Source: Porodaedalea pini
Lineage: Eukaryota; Basidiomycota; Agaricomycetes; Hymenochaetales; Hymenochaetaceae
DNA length: 64,000 nt
Assembly (NCBI GenBank): GCA_002794775.1
Contig: NBAY01000003.1
Location: 1,550,001 to 1,614,000 of the forward strand
Direction of reading: 5' to 3'
The notes under the pieces were generated by a model. The model made no database searches and was not told where the DNA came from. It was given only the letters and a program-made list of their open reading frames with translations. Below, in pieces: positions 1 to 9,546 of this stretch (positions within the stretch are counted from its first letter, which is position 1; every line of letters starts with the position of its first letter). The translations under genes were made by a program, and so were the position numbers.

Positions 1-400
1 GCGCTTCTTGCCGTAGCGCTTGTTCTGCATCTGGATCCACTTATGGGACTTTTGCGCGAGTACCTCTGGCGGCATCCGCGAACTCGAAGGTTCGCCAGCG
101 GAAGACATAGGCATGCCCGGCGGGGGAGGCGGCATCCCAGGCGTCGTGTCGATAGCACTGGGAGCACCTGGCGGGGCACCCATAGCGAGGTCATCGTTTA
201 CGTTTTGATCGAGTGCAACAATACCATCTGCGATGTCATCGTCCGCTGCATTCGTGTTGATAATGATATGTGCATCCAAATCGACATCGAGCGCATCAGA
301 CGTACCCGCGACACCTATATCGGCTGCACCGGTCGCCGCTGGCGAGGGAGAGTCTGCAACGATTCCGACGGTCCGACGTCCGTGGGGAAGTGAAGGAGGC
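1..400 (-). pseudogene. PRP8: PRP8 5' end, fragment (copy 1)
   Basis: The minus strand reads into the window edge with the conserved PRP8 N-terminal run PPEVLAQKSHKWIQMQNKRYG, encoded at about 1-75. PRP8 is the core U5 snRNP scaffold of the spliceosome in the nucleus. Upstream of a Pro/Gly-rich MPPPPPGMP-like start (about 145) the same frame continues into an Asp/Ala-rich stretch, which also precedes PRP8 in the copy at 51.2 kb. That stretch may be a real N-terminal extension or a fused piece. The rest of PRP8 lies outside the window. The gene is one of five PRP8 pieces here, so this is a duplicated fragment and probably not the working host gene, although the outside part cannot be judged. 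Confidence 0.75.
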
Positions 401-1250
401 GGGGGCAAGTCTTCGTCCATGTCCTGGTCGTGTGATGCCATCGTCTCCATCTCGACATCACCATCCGCATCCGGCTCGCCATCATCCTCCATCTCTGTGT
501 CAGGCCTTGAAGTTGATGTTGAGGGCGTTGCCGCTTCTGCCACCATCCGGGCGCGAATTGTTAGGGGCGCGCCATCGACGCACCTACAGTTGTCTGTTCG
601 CGTGCATTCGGCTGTGTGTCCCAAACTCGGCCGCCACGACTGTGCCAGATCTGTCACGCCCTGGTACGATGACCGTACTTGTTGGGATACCTGAGCCAGA
701 CGGCGTCGCATTCGCAGACGTGTCAGTCGAGACTGACGTCTCAGCATCCGATGTGGCAACGCTTTGTTCTTCCTGAAAGGCCCCCAGATCAGTCAGCCAA
801 TAACAAAGATGATGGATGACTCACCTCGGTGTTCACAAGGGATTGTTCGACAGCGAGCAGCCTGACGAGTTCTTGGGCCTGCTCGCGCTGACGCTGTTCA
901 CGGGTCTCGCGTGGTATGCCGCTCGCACTCGCGCTCGGCCGGACAGCGAATCCTTTTGACGCCAGCCATGCCTCCAACACGCAACCCAGCGACCTCGAGA
1001 GTACCCGCCTGGACGACGCGACTCCGTATGGGCTCTGAGCCACGCACATTGATGTTGACTACACATTGGAATGCAAGGGAGAATTGGTAGGCGGCGTGCC
1101 GGTCGAACGACTTTGGGTTCAGGGCTGGCACAAGCACCGGACGCGGAAGGTCCGGGGGCGACAGACCAAAGATCGCTGATGGATTCTCAGACAGCAGAGG
1201 GGAGAGGCAGAAATCGCAAAGGAGGCGGATAATCGTTTTATTGTTCACGG
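400..1250 (-). pseudogene. Unrecognised coding fragments upstream of PRP8 piece
   Basis: This block is homologous to 50.5-51.15 kb on the other strand. It holds an acidic and Thr/Ser-rich frame and a short Gln/Arg/Glu-rich frame ending EQAQELVRLLAVEQSLVNTE, followed by a GT donor-like site (gtgagtcatccatc in the sense direction). Between about 1060 and 1250 the sequence departs from the 50.5-kb copy and contains another open stretch (LSENPSAIFGLSPPDLPRP) that I do not recognise. No domain can be assigned. Position and conservation between copies suggest it travels with the PRP8 and BTB pieces. Confidence 0.4.
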
Positions 1251-1549
1251 GGCCATTTACCGTACCAAAACTAATCGGATTGGCTGCGAATTCGCGTTAG
1301 ACAGGATGAACAAGGTTAAACAAGGAAAGATGGGGAATGCATGACGTACCCGTCTTGGAGGGCGGAACACTGCCCCTTGGCCCGCTCGCAATCCCGACAC
1401 CGACTGCATCCTTGGAACCTCCTAGTTGCGAAGACCTTCTCGAATGCGACTGTGTCTGAGCCTGAGGAGTGGCAAGAGCTGGCGACTGAGAGCGATGTAA
1501 AGACACTGCGGATGTGGCTTGAGGAGGCCCTTCGCCCAAGCAGACTTTC
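1251..1549. other. Gap: no gene recognised
   Basis: Open stretches on both strands are short. One minus-strand frame has several Cys (CSRCRDCERAKGQC), which superficially resembles a zinc-cluster motif, but spacing and context are not convincing. It abuts repeat R directly at about 1550. Confidence 0.4.
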
Positions 1550-1971
1550 GAGGGAGCGAAGCGAGTGTCTTTGCTGCAGCAAAACAGACTCGTCGACGAC
1601 CGCAAGGGTGGAGATCACATGTTGGCACTGTCGTCAACTTTGCTTTCGACCGATTTTTAATTCAACCAGGCCACTTTATTTTACAAAAAATACATAGACA
1701 GATAGAGAATTTTCTGGAGTTTTTTTTACATGCTTCAAGTTTGTGATTTTTCAGGTTGAATAAAATTAAATATGCCAATGAAGAAAGTGAGCACTGTACA
1801 GCTACAAAAGCTGTGAGTCGGTCCATAGCCACAGCTCAATTTAGTAGAAAAGGGGTCCAAAATTAACATATATGGTATGCCATCAGCTTATGAAGCTGAC
1901 AAAAACCCAAATTGGGGACTTTATCTTTGCCCACAACAAAAGACGATACTTCGTAAACTCAGTAATCGTAA
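1550..1971 (+). repeat. Repeat R, copy 1 (complete)
   Basis: A ~420-bp dispersed repeat, found again at 9116-9546, 34776-35187 and, interrupted, at 47773-49522. It starts near GAGGGAGCGAAGCGAGTGTC and ends with TCAGTAATCGTAA. All copies stop at these last nucleotides and then enter unrelated DNA, here agcttgggg. The last 30 bp can fold into an imperfect hairpin (ACGATACT against AGTAATCGT). No ORF is supported. I read it as the 3' terminus of a larger mobile unit carrying host-gene fragments; a solo short element is the alternative. Confidence 0.75.
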
Positions 1972-2285
1972 AGCTTGGGGACGTCGGCGAAGATCTTGGC
2001 AACAGCATCAGCAGAAGGCATAATGATGATGACTGGTCGGTGTATAGTGTGGGCGATGTTTGCGTGCGATGGGATATCCACAAAGAGCGATTCAATAGGA
2101 CTAAATGGAGCTAGTGCAAAAGTATCAGGTCTTCCTTGAGCGATATAATTCTCTGCCCAATCAAACCAAGGTTTGATAGGTTGACCAGTGCGTGCAAGGA
2201 GTCCTCGGGCTCTGAAGCTTCTGCGAGTTTCAGGAACGAAGGTCTGCTGATAGTTTAGGAGTTTTTGATGACAGGCATAGGTCAT
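1972..2285 (-). pseudogene. Unrecognised ORF cut by repeat R
   Basis: A minus-strand frame starts with ATG at 2285 (MTYACHQKLLNYQQTF) and stays open for about 105 codons until it runs into the end of R at 1971, where it stops after three R-encoded residues. It contains a readable stretch (TGQPIKPWFDWAENYIAQGR) but I do not recognise the family. It starts 36 nt downstream of a copia-type primer binding site, so it could be the first ORF of that LTR element, or a host gene fragment beside it. The cut at R suggests R inserted into this frame. Confidence 0.4.
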
Positions 2286-2320
2286 ATAACGGTTGTGTGC
2301 AAATCACAATAAGGCTAGAG

Positions 2321-2339
2321 GAGCTCAAGGCTCATAACC
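2321..2339 (-). other. Primer binding site, half-tRNA(iMet) type
   Basis: On the minus strand GGTTATGAGCCTTGAGCTC follows directly after the LTR end. It is complementary to the anticodon stem-loop of initiator methionine tRNA (..CTCATAACC..), not to the tRNA 3' end. The same site, with one or two differences, follows the 5' LTRs of the two full copia elements here. Confidence 0.6.
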
Positions 2340-2877
2340 TATCAGAGATACAGCAGGGGTAATAACCACAAGGTACTCTGTAAGAGTGGCAAGGCGGTAG
2401 GTGCAGTGTGAGCAACAGGCAACTGGAGAGCATCTAAGTGATCAGAGATCAGGATACTTCAGTATAACACTCTGTATAAGATAAATACCTAAGTGATCAG
2501 AGATCACTGTACAAAAGAAGTAAGCGACTGTGAAGTGAAGAGTAGAATACTACTTACGGATACTTCAGTATAACACTCTGAAGTATCTGGCTACAGGAGC
2601 TGGGGTTTATATAGACTACAGAGAGGATGGTGTCATATGGTGCGATGGTCATGTTACATCAGAATGAGTCATGAGCATGCAATATTAGTACAGAGAACAA
2701 TAGAGAAGGTGATCACATCATATGAGTCAAGAATGAGTAAGAGCAAGTCATGCGAACACGAGATTCCGACAAATACTTGATACAATACAATGTGCAGGAG
2801 AAGAAAGAGAGCTTGAGAGTACCGACAAAGAACAAAAACCAAAGAAAGCAACACAAAAATATCACAGCTGATGAGCA
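2340..2877 (-). mobile_element. LTR of a copia-like element
   Basis: Read on the minus strand the segment begins TGCTCATCAG, has a TATA box (TATATAAA near 2606-2613) and ends CTGATA just before a half-tRNA primer site, matching the LTR-end/PBS arrangement of the full copia elements in the window. Two direct repeats of about 35 bp (GATCACTTAG and GTTATACTGAAGTATCC motifs) lie in its second half, near 2440-2590. Little of the internal region follows. Boundaries are inferred from the TG start and the PBS; no target duplication was found. Confidence 0.5.
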
Positions 2878-2882
2878 TTATT

Positions 2883-3680
2883 TAATCTATGGTTATGGTT
2901 GAAAAACTGCGAGCAACCCGCACAACAGATGATCTATCAGTACAAGCAAGGGTAAGTGATGAGAAGACTGCATCGTACATTATCCAGCATGAGTGTGACC
3001 TCCGGTGCGACACGCACAAACTCTTTGTTCCAGAAGTCGTACTTGGGGTTGCGCAGGAGCTCAATGAACGTAAGTGGTGCTCCCAACGGGTGGGGACGAT
3101 GCACAATGAAGCGCTCCAGTAGCACCCTAGTCATGATCTCACGGAAACAATCGTCCTTCGCCTGCTCGAACAGGTACAATAGGAGGCAGCTGAACCAGTG
3201 CGTATGCGCATTCGGGTAGCGAAGGTGGAGAATCATCGAACCAATCAAGTGGTGTTGACCTGGAAGTAATATGATGGGCTGAGCCAGTCATCGCAAATTG
3301 TGTAAAAGAAGATAACAGACGCACCTTCAGGATCTAGATTGTATGCCAGGTAGGTCAGAGCGACTACGCCTGGGTCCGTCGGAACGAATGTTGATGTGCC
3401 GCTCCGAGCCTTGACCTGAGCAACCGAGGAAACACCAATGTACATGACAACCGCGTTCATCAGCGAAATGCTGTACGTCTCTTTGCCTGTTGCAATACCA
3501 GGGGGCAGGTGCAGACGATCTTTGAGCGCAGCCAGGGAGGTCTGCAAGACGCGGCTCAAAGGGCACTGGTCCAGATAGCCTCTAAGATCACCATTTTTGA
3601 GGATGAGGGAGAAGTCGGATAGGATGGGAGGGATCGGACCCATCTCTGGAATGGACTCGAACTTGATGTTGCGCAGGAGA
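2883..3680 (-). pseudogene. NOT1: NOT1 C-terminal fragment
   Basis: NOT1 is the scaffold of the CCR4-NOT deadenylase complex. The minus strand encodes its C-terminal part: [11 protein letters not shown], a stretch ending LAYNLDPEG, then LRYPNAHTHWFSC, MTRVLLERFIVHRPHPLG and NPKYDFWNKEFVRVAPE. At least two introns are still present: one near 3250-3325, and one of about 45 nt (starting GTACGA, ending CTGATAG) before the last exon, which ends VARSFSTITID and a stop at 2883. The natural C-terminus is therefore kept but everything upstream is missing. The 5' end is fused in DNA to PRP8 at about 3680. Retained introns mean this was copied as DNA, not from mRNA. Confidence 0.8.
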
Positions 3681-4572
3681 TGCAGAGGAAGGCTTGTGCA
3701 GTACGCTCCTTCAACTGCTCGTTGGTCAAATTCCACACCCGGTCCTTGAGCAAGAACTGCTCTCCACTCATCATCTGAATCTTTGGCAGAATGCGCACCT
3801 TGAAGAGTAGCTGAGGGTTGTTTTTGAGTAGATACTAACAAACGTATCTTCCCATTCAATCATCGTCAAAGAACGAGGCAGGCTCTGCTTCACGTTCCAG
3901 AACACAGCCTGACCTAGATTGGCGTCGTGCTTGATCAGGCGCATCCGGCAACCCCGCGGCCAACATCTCTCGTTGTTATACCCAATAACGTTGTTGTTTG
4001 TTGGATCCAGATTCGCGTTGAGGTAACGTTGTATAAGGTCGCGTGATTCCTCGGCGGTGAAGCGGAATAAAATATGCAAATGATCAACATAACGAGAATA
4101 GAGACGGACAGGATGGCGTGTCTCGGTCGCAGAATCACAGTACTGCGGGAAATTATTGGACAGTTGTGGGGGACCCGTCATTTCACTTGCGCGTTGCAAG
4201 CCGAGGATGAGAAGATCGAGGACAAGACCATAGTAATGGAAGACAAAGGCAGAGAACTGCAGACTGCGGATCATCACGTATGTGTTCATATGTGCCATAT
4301 CTTTGTAGGTGAGTAACTGTACATATAGTCCACAAGATTATGATCGAGAATACAACATATTTTTTCGTATACCTTCGACCGTATGGTCTCCATCGTCACT
4401 ACGCATTCGCCCTCACTCATCTCCCAGATGTCCATCAAGTGATTGATACCCTGGCACCACTTGTACACCAGAAGGAGGAGGTTCAGTGTCCGCACTTGTC
4501 AGCCTCAAAGAATAAGAACTGGTCAAGATATGTGTCTGTAATCTTCTCAACGGATTCGATGTCGCAGCAAAG
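3681..4572 (-). pseudogene. PRP8: PRP8 internal fragment (copy A)
   Basis: The minus strand encodes the central PRP8 region: [40 protein letters not shown], the frame through [20 protein letters not shown] and [17 protein letters not shown], to [19 protein letters not shown]. Parts are missing: residues normally after FEADK and around the VYEKI region are shortened, and a frameshift lies near 3800. The upstream end is fused to RPB1 within a few bases of 4570, the downstream end to NOT1 at about 3680. With no start, no stop and internal deletions it cannot make PRP8. Confidence 0.85.
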
Positions 4573-6636
4573 GGTCCAGGTACACTGTGAGCGACGGAGT
4601 TTTGATATTCGCAGCGACGTTGATGATTTCTTTAAGACGCGGCACACCGAGCGTGACGATTTTACTTGAAACACCAGCGTAATGGAAGGTATTTAGTGTC
4701 ATCTGCGTCGCCGGCTCACCGATCGACTGGGCAGCGAGTGTGCCGCACATCTCGCCTGGATGAGCGACCAACTCGTTGAACTTCGTCTCCACTCGCCCAA
4801 TACCCAGTCTCTCTGTTGGGGTGGAACTCCTCTAGGACTGGACGCGCGGCAAAAGTCGCCCGAAGGTGCATGCGGAATGCAACAGAAGCATTCTCGGCAG
4901 CCTCCTTTATTAAAAGATCGTCGCCGCGCACAACGATGAGGCGGTCTGCGAGCTGCTGCACCTGCTCAATGATGTAAACCGGCTCCAGATCGCTCGGTTT
5001 TCTGTGGTCGATATGAAAAATCTGCGTTGCATTCTGCACGATGCGGTTCAGGTTGACAGGAAGATAGTGGGCAGTGGAACTGTCACGGCTCTGGAAAATG
5101 AATTCACGGAGCAATTTACAATCCTCATGAAGACGGTCATATTCCTCGTCGAGTTTTTTTTTGCTCGAGCTCGAGGGATGAGTCATCGATACTGACTTGC
5201 AAAACACCAGGAAGGAATCCACCTTCGGGTCAGTGACGTCGACTCGATAGCAATGTTCGAACTCGCGATCATTGATACCGAACGTTTTGATCGTTTGCCA
5301 TTCAATAAAAGCACCGCCCATACCATCTTCGCCATACACGAATTGGATCAGGTCACCCAGTGAGTTTCGTACAGTCCCGTCGTAGCAGACAGTCACGTCT
5401 TCAAGTGCCTTTACAAGTCGACACTGAATGTAACCAGTCTCGGCCGTCTTGACAGCGGTATCGATCAAACCTTCGCGACCAGCCATAGTGTGGAAGAAAA
5501 ACTCTTGAGGAGTTAATTCATGAAGATACGAGTTCTCACGAAACCGCGCACCTCTGGGCTGAAGTCATCCTTCGTAAAGTGAGGTAGTGTGCGATGCCTG
5601 AAGCCAAACGGGATTCGCTTCCCTTCAACGGACTGCTGACCAGCACAGACGGACATCTGCGAGATGTTAATGAACGAACCCTTCGAACCCGCGACAACCA
5701 TCTCTTTGACACCGGAGTGGTCATGCGCCAAGTTGAGCTCGCGTTCGACTCAACTCTCGAACGACTCGCTGATAGTCATACCCGGTGCAGCGTTCAGACG
5801 GTCGTTAGATGCATCTTCAATGGCCTGCACGACATTCTGCTTCCGCATCTTGATCTGCTCCGTAATGTACGCCATTGTCTTCTTATCCGCGACCGTATCA
5901 CCAATGCGTATATTCAATCCATTGTGGAACAGCCAGTAATTAACGATCTCCTGGAGACCAGTGAACAGCGTACGAGTCGCCTCGGGACCTTTTTCGCGAA
6001 AGTCGACGTGGATAAGACCGCCTTGCGACGCTCCAACCGTCTTCTTCTCCACGATACCAAAGACGATCTCGCCGTTTTCAATGAGCATGCCATCGTCGAA
6101 AACGGGGCTCGAAGATTTCGGATCAGGCGAGCGATATATGTTTATTCCACGAGGAATCGTCATGCTAAGAATCTGTTTGCCCGTCCATAATGGCTTCGGC
6201 TTCAAGATCGCAGGCGTCGGAATCGTGCCGTCCCAGTCCGGCACCCACAGCAGGATGTTTTGCACCTGTACCCAGTCGAGGAAGCTATCCCGTACAGTGA
6301 ATTTCCGGACACCGCACGACGTATCCTGTATGATGCCCACAACAGGTTTGTTCGCCTGTGGCGAGATGATCTGCTTCGCAACCCATGCAATTTCACTGAG
6401 CTCGGCTCTCATCCCTTCGCTCTGAGGAACACTAGACGGAGCTGAGAAAGAGATGTAAGGCTAATCTTAAAAGTGACATACTGCATGTTCATCTCATCGC
6501 CATCGAAATCGGCGTTATACGGTGGAGTGACAGAAAGATTTAGACGAAAGCCTAAAATACACTAATCAGCGACCATACAATGAGTTAAAGGTGGATAAAC
6601 ACGTACTAGAGTAAGGCATAAGTCGCACGCGATGCC
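4573..6636 (-). pseudogene. RPB1: RPB1 central fragment (copy A)
   Basis: The minus strand encodes the middle of the RNA polymerase II largest subunit. It starts at RHRVRLMPYS (about 6636), has an intron, then the catalytic metal-binding motif [10 protein letters not shown] (about 6490-6520), another intron, [28 protein letters not shown], the [19 protein letters not shown] stretch, the bridge-helix region [19 protein letters not shown] and the trigger-loop region [16 protein letters not shown], ending at [11 protein letters not shown] where PRP8 begins. Frameshifts occur near 5510 (RGFVRTRIF where RGFVENSY is expected) and near 4800. The N-terminal clamp part and the CTD repeats are absent. 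The 5' end is fused to the BTB gene's Ser-rich tail. Confidence 0.9.
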
Positions 6637-8997
6637 TCGCTGGAGAAAGCTTCTTCTCATCTGCAGGGGACCTCTTCGTCGCTGTCTTCTTCCCTCCAGC
6701 TGTTGCCACAGATGCAGTTGATCGATTTGTATTCACCGACGGTGACTTTCGAATGATGGACGTCTTGTTCACTGTTGTTTTTGTAGATACTGTAGTAATG
6801 GGCGACACCTTCCGTGTGCGCGACGCCGCGTTTACCGTACTAATTAGTGCCACGCTCGTTTCAGAGACGCGATGCGGCCGTCCTTTCGGTAGTGCCGATG
6901 CTGGCGTTTTAGGAGATCTTGAGGTTCCGGTGCTGCACATCGAGGTCGTTGACGTGGTCGAGACTTTCCTCGACCAAGAGAGTCCTGCGGAGTCATATTG
7001 TCACGAGGCGTCTTGAATGTAGACTCGCGTGTTGAAGCCCCGCTCCTGCTGCTGGACATTGACACATTCGAGACCGAGGATGTCGGTTGCGAGGGCGGAT
7101 GAGGTGGACGAAGAGTACCTTGCTAGCCTGCAGTGGCGGCATTTCTGCGGATAGTCGATGCATGTGAACGAGCAGATGAAACAGAGGCGCCGACAGATTT
7201 TGGTCTTCGCACAGAGACGATGTTTGGGAGTTTTACACCTGTAACACTTGCGGTGTCTCCTGTGTCTTTCCCAGTCGTGCGTGGAGAGCGAGAAGCTACA
7301 TCGGGCCGTCGAGAAACCACAGAAGATGATGTGGTAGAGTGCGCAAGGGACGAGGTCGAGCTCTTTAATCGCGGGCTTTCTTGTTCATCACCCTCCCCAT
7401 CCACGTCCATACCTGAAGTATACGAGAGTGCACTCGGTGCCCTATGGATGCTTGGACTCGTGCTACGCGGGGTGGACAGCACAAATTTCGAGTCTGGCCA
7501 GCTCTCCTTATGCTCACGCTCCATCGCAGTGGTAAGGCACAATGACGTTCAGCTAGTCATCGACCCAACGCTGCGCGCTACGCTCCGGACAGATGCGCTA
7601 GACGAGGTGACAGCTGCATCCCCGCGAGCAAGGTCCTTGTTCAGCACGCTCGTACGAAGCGAATGCGACGTGCTCATGCTATCGCGCTCAGTGGTGTCTT
7701 CGACCCTGCTGAGAGTAGGGCGAAGGCCTGCTCGTGTAAGCGGCCCACGCACCATGTTGGAGTTGCTCATCATCGGTGTTAGAAGATCTTCGACCGGGAT
7801 GTTGATCTCCGTAGATTGTTATTAGCAATACCATCGCTGATCTCCTTGATCCCCCAACTTTCCAGCGCATCGAAGCCACCCTCGTTCCGGATATAGACCC
7901 AGCGCCTTTGCATCCAGCGAAGTAGATCCATACGAGTCTGTTCAACTTGCACACGGATGTGGATGATGCTTGATAAGAGGGTCTTGCTTGGTTCCATAGG
8001 GTACTGACGAAGAAGAATTGCGGAAACGAGAGTCTGCGAAGGAATGAGCACAATAATAAACCCGATTATATTTTAATACTCACCTGATAGAGCATGCCAG
8101 CATTCGACTCCGCCATGCCCCTCCGCACAGCTTCCATAACCACTCAACTCACTCCCCGTCCTCAATCCATCCTAGCCCATCATTCTCCATAATCTCAACC
8201 CACTCACGCTCATTGAAACACTTCTCCACCTCGTTGCAAAGCAGCGCATCCACAAATCCCCCTTGCTGTCATAACCATTTCTCTCACACCCTCTACCCAA
8301 GCGTCGCGCACAGAGTTGAGCTTCACTAAGGCCGCATGCACAGCGAAGAGCAAAGGAAACGCATTCTGTGGGAGCACACGCTTCTTCAGGCCAATCATCA
8401 ACCCATCTTTCGTCTTCTGCGGGAGTGTAGCGAAGTCCAGCGTGCACTAGCCCTCTCCAAAAGGACCAACAAGGGCGCGCCGTGCTCTGCGCTCAAGGTA
8501 TGTGTTCTGCACGTCTGGATGCACGGAAAGCGGTGTCCAAATCATATGAACGGTTTCTGAAGCTGAGCGTGCCAGAGCACATGGAGGCCGGGTAGGGGAA
8601 CTCAACGCCAAGGTTGAAAGAGAGTGCAGATGTCCTCGGCATTGGAAGAGGCGGTGTCAGAGAGGCAGTGAACAGAAGTGGGGACGTGATAGGTGCCGGC
8701 CGGAACGAGAATTAGCACGCCTGGAAACTGGGTAGTGCACGAGCATAAACGATAGCTAGCATCTGTCAGTCTCAAGGACAGGTGGTAGGTTCTGTGCTTG
8801 TGCCCACCTTTATGTCTCCAAACCTCCAAGTCCGCGTTGCTGCCTTTGTCTATTGCATCCTCGTCCAGTAGATCCCAGATGACATCTGGGAAGTGGTCTT
8901 TCGTGTGATGAAAGAGTGATTAGAAGTCTTCTTGCCATGCTGTCGTTGACCTTTTTGTTGCCTCGAGCAGTGCAGGTGGGCAGGCAGGCAGCTGTGA
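6637..8997 (-). pseudogene. BTB-domain gene with Ser-rich tail (copy A), broken
   Basis: Minus-strand exons with clear counterparts at 33.3-34.8 and 49.6-50.6 kb. In order: an N-terminal stretch (TTAWQEDL-like), a BTB-like motif (WxHK, then YARA after an intron), PQNAFPLLFAVHAALVKL at about 8380, a stretch with MRRWVYIRNEGGFDALESWG-type sequence (about 7860-7950), then a long Ser/Thr/Arg-rich tail (7550-6640). BTB domains mediate protein-protein contacts, often as Cullin-3 adaptors; I assign the family only. Several frames are broken (near 8600, 8100 and 7100) and the tail runs directly into RPB1 at 6636. Confidence 0.6.
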
Positions 8998-9115
8998 CGG
9001 GACGGCTACCATGAGAAGCAGTGATGTAGTGTGATTAAGAAAAAAGCAGAGAAAGCCCAAGAGAAAAGTGAAGGAGACAATTCAGCTCAAGTGTACCTCC
9101 CACTGAGGAACATAT

Positions 9116-9546
9116 GAGGGAGCGAAGCGAGTGTCTTTGCTGCAGTGAGACAGACTCGTCGACAACCGCAAGTCTGCTGAGGTTGGAGATCACATGTTGG
9201 CACTGTCATCAACTCTGCTTTCAACAGATTTTTAATTCAACCAGGCCACTTTATTTTACTAAAAATACATAGACAGATACAGAATTGTGTGAAGTTTTTT
9301 TACATGGTTCAAGCTTGCAATTTGGATGGTTTAATAAAATTAAATATGTTGATGAAGAAAGTGAGCACTGTACAGCCACAAAAGCAGTGAACGACTTCAT
9401 CGCCACTGCTCAATTTAGCAGAAAAGGGGTCCAAAATTAACATATATGGTATGCCATCAGCTTATAAAAGCTGACAAAAACCCAAATTGGGGACTTTATC
9501 TTTGCCCACAACAAAAGACGATACTTTGTAAACTCAGTAATCGTAA
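9116..9546 (+). repeat. Repeat R, copy A
   Basis: Same ~420-bp repeat as at 1550-1971, again lying at the 5' side of the antisense BTB gene and again ending TCAGTAATCGTAA, followed here by tgatggcgcc of a gypsy element. About 120 bp between the BTB start and R (8998-9115) are also shared with the 49.5-kb copy, so BTB and R belong to one unit. Confidence 0.75.

Noticed and set aside
1400..1560. Zn2Cys6 transcription-factor motif from the Cys residues on the minus strand
   Set aside because: The spacing does not fit the CX2CX6C pattern and the frame breaks at once.
5594..6190. A 198-residue plus-strand frame antisense to RPB1, also present at 32262-32858
   Set aside because: It exists only because the conserved RPB1 code leaves the opposite frame open; the minus strand has clear RPB1 motifs.
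4573..6636. RPB1 as a working gene
   Set aside because: It has no N-terminal part, no CTD repeats, frameshifts, and fusions at both ends.
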